This document shows positions 13,715 to 20,807 of a stretch of DNA of 41,365 nucleotides, piece after piece; positions within the stretch are counted from its first letter, which is position 1, and the number at the start of each line of letters is the position of its first letter. The position numbers and the translations under genes are program-made. Source of the DNA: a virus; IMG/VR virus record IMGVR_UViG_3300020473_000056, positions 1 through 41,365 of that record. The stretch is one strand, 5' to 3'. A model generated the notes under the pieces. That model was given only the letters and a program-made list of their open reading frames with translations, did no database searches and was not told the DNA's origin.

Positions 13715-13897
13715 TTATTCAAGTCCCTTTGCCATTCCCATTCCAAAGAATGCAACAGTACAAATCCCATAGCCCATAAAACTATCTAAGAAACTTGTAG
13801 GTGGTTCTACGAACAATAGGCATACACCACTTGTGATACACATAAAAAAACAAAATACACTTATCCAAAGATAAGTTGTAGCTTTAAAATTAAACAT
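13715..13897 (-). CDS. 60-residue two-span membrane protein
   Basis: Hydrophobic segments at about residues 9-28 and 38-56, separated by a short polar turn with P-P-T-S-F. Leader AGAAAGGATTTAAACT before ATG 13897. One of the first genes of the leftward operon, so likely early and acting at the host membrane; superinfection exclusion is one possibility, unsupported by homology. Confidence 0.66.
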   Translation of the reverse strand: MFNFKATTYLWISVFCFFMCITSGVCLLFVEPPTSFLDSFMGYGICTVAFFGMGMAKGLE

Positions 13898-13914
13898 AGT
13901 TTAAATCCTTTCTG

Positions 13915-14127
13915 TTAGTCGTTATGAAGTTTATGTAAATAATCATCAAGATTATTTTCTACATTATGAATAAATTCAAATAACTGACTTGCAGTTTTAA
14001 AACCTATTTCATAGACTAAAATTGTGTTGAATACTCTTACGAAAAAGTTAAAACCTTTGGTTTTTCTGTGTATCCAAAGTTGATAACTTTGAGTTTCTAA
14101 GTAAGTTGATTTATTAATTTTTGACAT
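13915..14127 (-). CDS. 70-residue protein, first gene of leftward operon
   Basis: ATG 14127 (M-S-K-I-N-K-S-T) is chosen over an upstream TTG because the leader CTGAAAGGACTTGACT precedes it. Sequence includes L-W-I-H-R-K-T-K-G-F-N-F-F and a C-terminal acidic helix. Closest gene to the leftward promoter at 14157-14185, so expected earliest. Not recognised. Confidence 0.66.
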   Translation of the reverse strand: MSKINKSTYLETQSYQLWIHRKTKGFNFFVRVFNTILVYEIGFKTASQLFEFIHNVENNLDDYLHKLHND

Positions 14128-14151
14128 AGTCAAGTCCTTTCAGTTAGTTAT

Positions 14152-14185
14152 AACTCAACATAATTGAGTTAAATTGGTATGTCAA
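14152..14185 (-). promoter_or_regulatory. Leftward early promoter with operator on its -10 box
   Basis: Minus strand TTGACA (14180-14185), 17-nt spacer, TATGTT (14157-14162). The palindrome AACTCAA-N5-TTGAGTT (14152-14170) covers the -10 box. A protein bound there would block the promoter. Predicted start near 14150, about 23 nt before the first leftward gene. Confidence 0.72.
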
Positions 14186-14298
14186 GTGTTAATTTAAAAA
14201 ATTAATCGCTGAGTCTTCACTCTCGTTATGCCCTCGCTCATTATGGCAGTTAGCATAGAGCAAGGGAACAACTGGGAAGGAAATCAGAGAGTATTATG

Positions 14299-14356
14299 TA
14301 TCTCTATAAAAAATATATAATACTCAAAAGTATTGTATTATATATTTTTAGAGATA
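14299..14356. repeat. Long hairpin, bistable copy 3
   Basis: Arms of 22 pairs: TATCTCTA (14299-14306) with TAGAGATA (14349-14356), and AAAATATATAATAC (14310-14323) with GTATTATATATTTT (14335-14348), with a 3-nt bulge. The competing inner stem AATACT (14319-14324) / AGTATT (14329-14334) is again present. It lies upstream of the leftward promoter, between that promoter and the iteron block. Confidence 0.78.
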
Positions 14357-14424
14357 CTATAAGGTTGTTGAAAACATTGAGAAAAATATAGTTGAAAACT
14401 ACATTATATGCATTTGCATAGCAT

Positions 14425-14577
14425 TACACAGACCTACACAGGTTATGCACAGACGAATCGTCAAATAATTGACATAGAACAAAGGTAGAACTGTCAAGAA
14501 ATTGACATAGAACGAATGTAGAACAAAAAAAGAGATTACTTATGCCTACACAGATATACACAGACACATTATGCCTA
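14425..14577. other. Candidate replication origin: phased repeats, DnaA box, iterons
   Basis: In order: TACACAG at 14425 and 14435 (10 bp apart); TTATGCACA, a perfect DnaA-box consensus, at 14443-14451; two 32-bp repeats at 14460-14491 and 14493-14524 (28 of 32 identical, 33-bp period); TACACAG at 14547 and 14557 (again 10 bp apart); TTATGCCTA at 14540 and 14569. An AT-rich tract follows to 14620. This is the layout of an initiator-binding origin, or a complex repressor region. Function is inference. Confidence 0.6.
14460..14524 (+). repeat. Two tandem 33-bp repeats, each with GTCAA-N4-TTGAC
   Basis: Units 14460-14491 and 14493-14524 differ at four positions. Each begins with the palindrome GTCAA-N4-TTGAC and continues with two TAGAAC hexamers 11 bp apart (TAGAAC-N5-TAGAAC). 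A third GTCAA-N4-TTGAC lies at 14658-14671. Confidence 0.85.
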
Positions 14578-14657
14578 TGGGGGACACACAAAACACGCAT
14601 GCACATATATATATAAAAAGGGTACCCCCACAAAATTATGGAGAAAATGGAGTTGGT

Positions 14658-14671
14658 GTCAAAATATTGAC
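14658..14671. promoter_or_regulatory. Third GTCAA-N4-TTGAC palindrome
   Basis: Same 14-bp palindrome as in the tandem repeats, 134 bp past the second unit. Spacer AATA. A shared binding site for one regulator or initiator is likely. Confidence 0.6.
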
Positions 14672-14729
14672 TAGGTGGGGAGTCTGCGAATAGACCAACA
14701 CAACAATGCACGAGAGATGCAATAGAGAC

Positions 14730-14759
14730 TATATAGTTATGTGTTGGTAATTTTGTCAA
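14730..14759 (-). promoter_or_regulatory. Possible second leftward promoter
   Basis: Minus strand TTGACA (14754-14759), 18-nt spacer, TATATA (14730-14735). A transcript from here would cross the whole repeat block before reaching a gene, as for an origin-primer RNA or a regulatory RNA. Confidence 0.5.
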
Positions 14760-14860
14760 CCCATAAGATATACCTTTAACCCTGGGTAACATAGTCATTA
14801 TTATATCATATAAATTTAGAATCAACAAGTTATTTTTTTACTTTTTTATAAACATAACAT

Positions 14861-14871
14861 AGTGTATAATA
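14861..14871 (+). promoter_or_regulatory. Rightward promoter -10 motif AGTGTATAATA
   Basis: Perfect TATAAT at 14865-14870 immediately before the small terminase. No good -35 is present 17 nt upstream (only T residues). The predicted start would fall at or after the ATG at 14877. Same AGTNTATAATA string as at 17412 and 36375. Confidence 0.5.
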
Positions 14872-14876
14872 CAATA

Positions 14877-15578
14877 ATGAAAAAACAACCTAAACATCTA
14901 TTATATGCTCACTTAGATGATGCAGGTCTTAGGGATTTAATTAAAGAGACTGCAGCATTTCGTAAAAAACGTAACGCAGGTAGGGATTTAATTGAGATGA
15001 GACGTGAGTACATGCGTAGAATTGAAGAGAGGAGACTCAAAATGACAAAAAAGAAAGCTAAAGACTTACCTGAAGGTCAAAAAGTAAAGATGTTAGACAA
15101 TGCACAGCAAAAATATCAGAACTTTGCAAAGAATACACTGCCTAGTGGACTATCTGCTATGCAAGAAAAGTTTTGTTTAGAGTATACAGCTACAGGTGAT
15201 GTCTTAACTGCGTATCGTGCAGCAGGTTACAGTGAAAAAAATAATGATGCACAAACTCGTGCTGAAGCTAAACGTCTATTAAAGAATGATAAGATTGAAG
15301 AAAGATGTAATCAAATAAGATTAGATGCAATGAAAGACGTAAGTGTTAATATTAATGAAGTTGTAAAGAAGTTTATGGATGTTTACAATCGTGGTCTTGC
15401 AGAAAATGACCTAACTAATGCAAATAGGGCAATGGAGTTCATAGGTAAACATCTAGGTATGTTAATTGAACGTCAAGAAATTAAACAAGACATAACAACA
15501 AAGTCACCTGAAGAATTAGAACGTGAGATAAAACATTATGAAAATGTTGTCAAACTGGAAAACATTAATAAAAAATAG
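14877..15578 (+). CDS. terS: Terminase small subunit
   Basis: 233 residues from ATG 14877. Residues 95-150 carry the Terminase_2-type DNA-binding region: L-S-A-M-Q-E-K-F-C-L-E-Y near 97-108, then L-T-A-Y-R-A-A-G-Y-S, A-E-A-K-R-L-L-K-N-D-K-I. It recognises phage DNA and hands it to the large subunit at 15889. Start is uncertain: ATG 14877 lies six bases after a TATAAT with no ribosome site, whereas ATG 15042 has GAGGAG 7 nt upstream and would give a normal 178-residue protein. The extra 55 residues are basic and helical (R-R-E-Y-M-R-R-I-E-E-R-R) and use similar codons, so they may be real. Confidence 0.85.
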   Translation: MKKQPKHLLYAHLDDAGLRDLIKETAAFRKKRNAGRDLIEMRREYMRRIEERRLKMTKKKAKDLPEGQKVKMLDNAQQKYQNFAKNTLPSGLSAMQEKFCLEYTATGDVLTAYRAAGYSEKNNDAQTRAEAKRLLKNDKIEERCNQIRLDAMKDVSVNINEVVKKFMDVYNRGLAENDLTNANRAMEFIGKHLGMLIERQEIKQDITTKSPEELEREIKHYENVVKLENINKK

Positions 15579-15780
15579 TAATAAAATTATTTATTATTTT
15601 ATTTTAATTTTTTTTGTATCATGGATATCATACATAATAATTATAGCAGGATGGAATACATTTTGTAAAGGATGTCCAATTAAATGGTATACAACAAATG
15701 TTGAACCATATATACCTAGACCTGAACCATCTATTATAGAAGATGATGATGAAGACTGGGAAGATTCAGAATGGGAATAA
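15538..15780 (+). CDS. 80-residue single-span membrane protein with acidic tail
   Basis: Membrane span at about residues 17-38 (I-I-Y-Y-F-I-L-I-F-F-V-S-W-I), then C-K-G-C and a proline-containing stretch ending with a strongly acidic tail (E-D-D-D-E-D-W-E-D-S-E-W-E). It begins within the small terminase gene (41-nt overlap). In T7 the holin gene also sits beside the small terminase gene, so holin is a possibility, but the long acidic tail is atypical. Unknown. Confidence 0.65.
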   Translation: MKMLSNWKTLIKNSNKIIYYFILIFFVSWISYIIIIAGWNTFCKGCPIKWYTTNVEPYIPRPEPSIIEDDDEDWEDSEWE

Positions 15781-15905
15781 AAATAATTAGGGGAAATACA
15801 TATTGGTTTATGCCCTCAAATTTTGAGAGAAAAGTAAAACCAAGAGAATATAAATCACCTGTTGTCTCATGGACAAGTAAAATATCAAATGCTACAAGTA
15901 AATGA
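15771..15905 (+). CDS. 44-residue basic protein
   Basis: ATG 15771 overlaps the end of the membrane-protein gene by 10 nt; TGA at 15905 lies inside the large terminase gene. Sequence M-G-I-K-I-I-R-G-N-T-Y-W-F-M-P-S, then K-P-R-E-Y-K-S-P-V-V-S-W. It fills what would otherwise be a 100-bp gap, supporting that it is real. Confidence 0.55.
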   Translation: MGIKIIRGNTYWFMPSNFERKVKPREYKSPVVSWTSKISNATSK

Positions 15906-17412
15906 AAATTTAATTAAACTTAGAGAACTGTATTTTCAAAGAGCAATACAACAATCTAAAGATAGCTTTTTACATTTCATAGCTATGTTTGCACCTACAT
16001 TAGTTCCTGATTGGATTATGGGTAAACATATTCATGTAATTGCAGATAAACTACAAAAGGTTGAAAGTGGAGAAATAAAAAGACTTATGGTATTTCTTCC
16101 ACCACGTTCATCTAAATCTGTAATATGTTCAAAGTTATTTCCTGCGTGGTACGTAGGTAGACACCCACAACATGAAATATTAACTGTATCACACTCAGAC
16201 CAACTAGCTTCAGACTTTGGTAGAAGTGTAAGAGACTTAGTTAATTATGATTTATTTAATACAGTATTTCCAGATGTAACATTACGTAGTGATGTAAGAG
16301 CTGCAGGTAAATGGAAAACAAATCAGGGTGGCACATATTATGCAGCAGGTGTTCGTAGTCAGATTGCAGGTCGTGGTGCCCATGTTGCTATATTAGATGA
16401 TGTAATGTCAGAAGAAGATTCATTTAGTGAAACAGGTAGACGATATGTAAAAGAATGGTACCCATCAGGTTTACGTACACGTATTATGCCTAATGGTTCA
16501 ATAGTTATTATTAATACACGATACCATGAAGATGATTTATGTGGTTGGTTACTAAGACAAGAATCACAAATAGAATTAGAAAATAAGTGGGAGGTCATAA
16601 AAATACCTGCATGGGTTGATGAAGATTCAAGTAAATTATTAAAACTACCTATAGGTTCTTCATATTTTCCTGAATGGAAACCTGATACCATTTTAAAAAA
16701 TGATGAAGAAGAAATAAAAGCAAGTAATGGCTCACGATATTGGGAGTCTCTTTACATGCAGAATCCTGTACCAGATACTGGTGGAATTATAAAAAAGAAA
16801 TGGATTCAATGGTGGGACTATGATGAACCTCCTGAATGTAGTTATATAATTCAAACATACGATACTGCGTTTTCAACAAAGACAACTGCTGATTATAGTG
16901 TCATCCAAACGTGGGGTATATTTGAAAATTTAGAAACTGATTCAACTGGTAGAGAAAGTTGGGTATCTAATTTAATATTATTAGGAAATGAAAAAGGTAG
17001 ATTTGATTATCCTACATTGAGAACAAAAGCACAAGAGCTGTATGACTATCATAAACCTGATGTCTGTATTATCGAAAAGAAAGCAAGTGGACAATCATTA
17101 ATACAGGATATGCGTAGAGCAGGATTACCAGTTTTAGATTATACTCCTGATAGAGATAAGACTGCAAGAGTATATGCAGCAACTCCACTTATGGAAGCAG
17201 GTAGAGTTTGGTTACCTAAAGGCTATGAATGGAGTGATAGTCTTTTTAGTGAAGCAATTACGTTTCCAAATGGGAGACATGATGACCAAGTAGATGCAAT
17301 GACAATGGCAGTTCACTATATGAAAGAGTCTTGGAATTTAGTGCATCCTGATGACCCTGATTATGAAGAAGGCTATGAAAGAAAAAAAAGGGTTGCATAC
17401 TGGAAGTTTTAA
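15889..17412 (+). CDS. terL: Terminase large subunit
   Basis: About 507 residues from ATG 15889 (TTG 15862 is an alternative start). ATPase domain: Walker A-type P-P-R-S-S-K-S near 71-77, Walker B A-I-L-D-D-V-M near 167-173, coupling region I-I-N-T-R-Y near 206. Nuclease domain (RNase H fold): D-T-A-F-S near 325, I-I-E-K-K-A-S-G near 398, and H-D-D-Q-V-D-A-M near 470. It translocates DNA into the prohead through the portal and cuts the concatemer. Length is normal for the family. Confidence 0.95.
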   Translation: MLQVNENLIKLRELYFQRAIQQSKDSFLHFIAMFAPTLVPDWIMGKHIHVIADKLQKVESGEIKRLMVFLPPRSSKSVICSKLFPAWYVGRHPQHEILTVSHSDQLASDFGRSVRDLVNYDLFNTVFPDVTLRSDVRAAGKWKTNQGGTYYAAGVRSQIAGRGAHVAILDDVMSEEDSFSETGRRYVKEWYPSGLRTRIMPNGSIVIINTRYHEDDLCGWLLRQESQIELENKWEVIKIPAWVDEDSSKLLKLPIGSSYFPEWKPDTILKNDEEEIKASNGSRYWESLYMQNPVPDTGGIIKKKWIQWWDYDEPPECSYIIQTYDTAFSTKTTADYSVIQTWGIFENLETDSTGRESWVSNLILLGNEKGRFDYPTLRTKAQELYDYHKPDVCIIEKKASGQSLIQDMRRAGLPVLDYTPDRDKTARVYAATPLMEAGRVWLPKGYEWSDSLFSEAITFPNGRHDDQVDAMTMAVHYMKESWNLVHPDDPDYEEGYERKKRVAYWKF

Positions 17413-17422
17413 GTATATAATA
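17393..17422 (+). promoter_or_regulatory. Possible late promoter before the portal gene
   Basis: TTGCAT (17393-17398), 17-nt spacer, TATAAT (17416-17421), inside the string AGTATATAATA. The -10 is perfect and the -35 half-consensus. It overlaps the end of the large terminase gene. Confidence 0.5.
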
Positions 17423-17450
17423 TAAAATTAATAACTGTGAAAGAAAATTT

Positions 17451-19844
17451 ATGCCAACTGAAAAAAATCCCTTTGATAAAATTCCAGGAATAGAACAAGA
17501 AGAAACTATTACTGAAGAAAATATTACTGAAGAAAGTCTTCCTAATGAAAGTATAGCAATGATGGAAGATGGGTCAGCAGTAGTTGACCTTATGGGCAGA
17601 CCTGCTATTATGCCTGAAGAAGAAATGGTAGGTGGTCATTATGATAATTTAGTTCCAACTCTTGATGAAGAAACACTTCAAGAAATAGGAGCAACTGTTT
17701 ATGAAAAATATGAAGCAGATAAAGAATCAAGAGGAGAATGGGAACAAACATTTGAAAGAGGATTTGATTTATTAGGATTAAAATTAAAAGAAACTTCAGA
17801 ACCATTTGAAGGTGCATGTACTGCAGTTCATCCACTCTTAATAGAGTCAGCAGTGAAGTTTCAATCAAAAGCTTCTCAAGAACTATTTCCTGCTGGTGGT
17901 CCAGTAATGGCTCAGATAATTGGAACTGAGACTGTAGAAAAACAACAACAAGCATCTCGTGTAAAACAATTTATGAATTATCAACTTACAGAGATGATGC
18001 CTGAATACTTTCATGAGTTTGAAAGAATGTTGTTTCATTTACCAATTATTGGTTCAGCATTTAAAAAGATTTATTATGATGGTTCATTAGATAGACCTTG
18101 TTCAGAGTTTGTTCCTATTGACCAGTTTTATGTTTCATATCATGCTTCAGATTTAAGAAAAGCAGATAGATATACACATGTTATACTACGTAATCCAAAT
18201 GATTTAGCAAAAGAAATAGCTGCAGGAGTTTATGAAGATATTGAATTACCTGAAGCACAGTCTGTAGAACAAACCTCAATGTCAATGAAAGTTGATGAGA
18301 TTATGGGAACAGCTATACCTACAGACTCTGACCCACAATATATTTTGTTAGAACAACATTGTTATTTAGATTTAGATAATGAAGGAGTTGCTTCACCTTA
18401 TATTGTTACAGTTGAAGAAAGTTCAAGAAAAGTTTTATCTATAAGACGAAACTATAATGAAGATGACCCTACTAAACAAATGAAAATGTTTTTTACACAT
18501 TACAAATTTGTTCCAGGTTTTGGTTTTTATGGTTTAGGTTTAATACATTTTTTAGGTAATCTTACAATGACTGCAACTGCAGCTATGAGAAACTTAGTTG
18601 ACTCTGGACAGTTTGCAACATTACCTGCAGGATTTAAAGCAAAAGGTGTAAAGGTTGTTGGAGATAATGAACCTTTATCTCCTGGTGAATTTAGAGATGT
18701 TGAAGCTACAGGTGTAGATTTAAATAGAGCAATAGTCCCTTTACCTTATAAAGAACCTTCTAATACATTATTTCAAATGTTAGGTTTTGTAGCAGGAGCA
18801 GGACAAAAGTTTGCAGATAGTACAGAAAAAGTAATTAATGATTCAACTAATTATGGTCCAGTTGGAACTACAATGGCATTGTTAGAAGCTTCAAGTAAAT
18901 TTTTTAGTGCTATACATAAAAGATTACATCACTCACAAAAAGAAGAATTTAAAATATTAGCAAGGATAAACTTTGAGTCATTACCTGATTCATATCCTTA
19001 TGAGGTTCCTGGTGCAAGTCCAACCATTTTCAAAATGGACTTTGATGGTAAAATTGATGTGGTTCCTGTAAGTGACCCTAATATACCTTCAAGTGCTCAT
19101 AGATTAATGCTTTCACAGTTGGCTCTACAGTTAGCCAGTCAAGCACCACCAGGAACTTATAATATACAGGCATTACATAGAACAATATTACAAGCTGCAA
19201 ATATGCCTAACTTAGAAGCTATACTTCCACCACAAGTACAGCCACAAGCACTTGACCCTGTATCAGATATACAAGCAGCAGTAAAAGGTATGCCAATAGC
19301 TGCTTTTCCTGGACAAGACCACATGGCTCATATTACAGTTAAGTCTGCTTATTTAACTGACCCAATGAATGGTGGTAGTCCTATTATGCAGAAAGTACAA
19401 CCAATACTTGAAGCAAATATAAAAGAACATATGATTATGAGATACCAAGAACAAATCAATGGAATGGTATCAGGAGTAGCCACTGACCCTGCAACATTAC
19501 AACAAGTACAGGCTCAAGCTGCACAACAGATTTCACAAGCTAACCTAGCAATGGGTAAAATGGAAACACCTGAGCAACAAATGGTTGAGCTTGAGAAAAA
19601 GAGATTAGAGATTGAGTCAGAAAAACTTGGTCTTGAGGCTCTACAAGAAGCTGCAAACTTAGCTGTTAAACAAAGAGAACTAACTATTAAAGAAGAAGAC
19701 CAAGGTATTAAAGCTTTAAAAGATGGTGCTCAAATAGCAGTTAAAAGAACTGAAGGTGAAAAAAATCGTCAGTCTAAAATTGCAGGACAAGCAATTAAAA
19801 CTCTTGGTGATTTAGCTAAAGAAGAAATGAAAGGAGAAGACTAA
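17451..19844 (+). CDS. Portal protein
   Basis: 797 residues, similar in size to P22-type portals. Starts M-P-T-E-K-N-P-F-D-K. Conserved blocks include F-E-G-A-C-T-A-V-H-P near 121-130, F-H-L-P-I-I-G-S-A-F-K-K near 195, the clip/stem region Y-G-L-G-L-I-H-F-L-G-N near 360 and P-V-G-T-T-M-A-L-L-E-A near 465. From residue 690 on the sequence becomes a long Q/E/K-rich coiled coil (barrel-like C-terminus) ending E-M-K-G-E-D. It forms the dodecameric DNA gate at the capsid vertex and binds terminase and connector proteins. Confidence 0.92.
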   Translation: MPTEKNPFDKIPGIEQEETITEENITEESLPNESIAMMEDGSAVVDLMGRPAIMPEEEMVGGHYDNLVPTLDEETLQEIGATVYEKYEADKESRGEWEQTFERGFDLLGLKLKETSEPFEGACTAVHPLLIESAVKFQSKASQELFPAGGPVMAQIIGTETVEKQQQASRVKQFMNYQLTEMMPEYFHEFERMLFHLPIIGSAFKKIYYDGSLDRPCSEFVPIDQFYVSYHASDLRKADRYTHVILRNPNDLAKEIAAGVYEDIELPEAQSVEQTSMSMKVDEIMGTAIPTDSDPQYILLEQHCYLDLDNEGVASPYIVTVEESSRKVLSIRRNYNEDDPTKQMKMFFTHYKFVPGFGFYGLGLIHFLGNLTMTATAAMRNLVDSGQFATLPAGFKAKGVKVVGDNEPLSPGEFRDVEATGVDLNRAIVPLPYKEPSNTLFQMLGFVAGAGQKFADSTEKVINDSTNYGPVGTTMALLEASSKFFSAIHKRLHHSQKEEFKILARINFESLPDSYPYEVPGASPTIFKMDFDGKIDVVPVSDPNIPSSAHRLMLSQLALQLASQAPPGTYNIQALHRTILQAANMPNLEAILPPQVQPQALDPVSDIQAAVKGMPIAAFPGQDHMAHITVKSAYLTDPMNGGSPIMQKVQPILEANIKEHMIMRYQEQINGMVSGVATDPATLQQVQAQAAQQISQANLAMGKMETPEQQMVELEKKRLEIESEKLGLEALQEAANLAVKQRELTIKEEDQGIKALKDGAQIAVKRTEGEKNRQSKIAGQAIKTLGDLAKEEMKGED

Positions 19845-19984
19845 TGAGTGATATAATTAAAGGACCACATACTCCAGCAAAATATGGTGACTGGTCAAAA
19901 GTACCTGGAAGCGAAATGTCTTTCAGAGCAAAGAGGGGTATATTAAGAGAAGACCCTCCTGCTTCATATAAAACTAAAAAATAA
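19844..19984 (+). CDS. 46-residue protein with IIKGPH motif
   Basis: ATG 19844 overlaps the portal stop (TAATG) and AAGGAG lies about 8 nt upstream. Starts M-S-D-I-I-K-G-P-H-T-P-A-K-Y-G-D-W-S-K-V-P-G. The string I-I-K-G-P-H recurs at the end of the 38-residue protein at 21980. Probably a small virion-associated protein; unknown. Confidence 0.65.
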   Translation: MSDIIKGPHTPAKYGDWSKVPGSEMSFRAKRGILREDPPASYKTKK

Positions 19985-19987
19985 TTT

Positions 19988-20191
19988 ATGAAGAATATTA
20001 TTTCTGAAATTGAGAAGGAAATAAATGCAGAAGTAGGTCGTATTCAGCAATCATTAGGGGATGGTGTTTGTGAGGACTATAATCATTATAAACAACAGGT
20101 TGGATGTATTATAGGACTTAAATATGCTAATAGCTTAATAACTAATATATATAAAAAGATGATTGATGGAGAAGATGATGCAGACTATTAA
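19988..20191 (+). CDS. 67-residue helical protein
   Basis: Begins 4 nt after the previous stop without its own strong ribosome site. Helical and amphipathic: I-I-S-E-I-E-K-E-I-N-A-E-V, then C-I-I-G-L-K-Y-A-N-S-L-I. Common position for a small gene after portal in marine phages. Function unknown. Confidence 0.68.
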   Translation: MKNIISEIEKEINAEVGRIQQSLGDGVCEDYNHYKQQVGCIIGLKYANSLITNIYKKMIDGEDDADY

Positions 20192-20594
20192 ATTAAATAA
20201 TGCAGTTAAAAATGATGAATGGACAAACAAAGAAGAGCTACCTGACCCAGAGACTTTACCTACTCTGCCTGGCTACCACGTATTGGTTCGCCCTGTTACG
20301 ATAAGGGAAACAACTAAAGGTGGTATTATGCTACCTGATTCAGTTAAAAGTGATATAGCTTATCTAACTACAGTTGGTAAAGTTTTATCGTTAGGAGATT
20401 TAGCTTATAAAGATGAAGATAAATTTCCAAATGGAAACTGGTGTAATGTGGGAGATTATGTGTGTTATACTAAACATGCAGGTCAAAAACTATTTTATAA
20501 GAATGTAAAATTATTATTATTATATGATGACCAGATAATGATGAAAGTTGGAGACCCTAAAGATTTAGATACTACATATAATTTATCAAATTAA
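20178..20594 (+). CDS. GroES-like co-chaperonin
   Basis: About 138 residues. The Cpn10 fold is recognisable: P-G-Y-H-V-L-V-R-P near residues 30-38, the mobile loop T-T-K-G-G-I-M-L-P-D-S near 43-54, G-K-V-L-S-L-G-D near 70, N-V-G-D-Y-V-C-Y near 91, and I-M-M-K-V near 122. The G-G-I-M-L string matches the G-G-I-V-L loop by which GroES binds GroEL. It probably replaces or modifies host GroES to fold capsid proteins, as T4 gp31 does; no GroEL gene is in the window. Start at ATG 20178 (GGAG 6 nt upstream) or 20175. Confidence 0.85.
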   Translation: MQTIKLNNAVKNDEWTNKEELPDPETLPTLPGYHVLVRPVTIRETTKGGIMLPDSVKSDIAYLTTVGKVLSLGDLAYKDEDKFPNGNWCNVGDYVCYTKHAGQKLFYKNVKLLLLYDDQIMMKVGDPKDLDTTYNLSN

Positions 20595-20595
20595 A

Positions 20596-20796
20596 ATGAT
20601 AAAAGAAAAATTAAAAGAAGCTTTTTTATCTCATGCAGATGGACATATTAAAAAACATATTGCTAATGTTGAAGTGTTACTAAATAATCCTACAGGTATA
20701 GGTGAACATGGGGATATTATAAGTGAGATTGAAAAAGAATTAAATGAAGTTGCTAAATATGAAGACTTAATAACAGTAATGAATAAATATTTGTAA
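20596..20796 (+). CDS. 66-residue helical protein
   Basis: Two-helix protein: H-I-K-K-H-I-A-N-V-E-V-L-L-N-N-P, then G-I-G-E-H-G-D-I-I-S-E-I-E-K-E-L. I recall this helix-G-x-x-E-H-helix pattern as common in tailed phages. Starts one base after the GroES-like gene. Function unknown. Confidence 0.7.
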   Translation: MIKEKLKEAFLSHADGHIKKHIANVEVLLNNPTGIGEHGDIISEIEKELNEVAKYEDLITVMNKYL

Positions 20797-20807
20797 AGGA
20801 GGATAAA

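Larger units (their letters stand above)
14128..14876. other. Divergent control region between the two arms
   Basis: About 750 bp with no convincing gene. It separates leftward from rightward genes. Besides the sites listed separately, it holds an imperfect hairpin CCCTCGCTC / GAGCAAGGG (14231-14239, 14258-14266), arms TGGGGG (14578-14583) / CCCCCA (14625-14630) enclosing an AT-rich tract (ATATATATATAAAAA), and the palindrome GGGTACCC (14620-14627). A 134-codon minus-strand frame exists here but looks non-coding. Confidence 0.7.

Noticed and set aside
14460-14524. CRISPR-like repeats
   Set aside because: Only two 32-bp units with a 1-bp gap and no spacers.
14424-14828. A 134-codon minus-strand open frame in the control region
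   Set aside because: It runs through the tandem repeats and palindromes, has an odd Cys/His/Ser-rich composition, no good ribosome site, and repeats itself because the DNA repeats. Better explained as control sequence.
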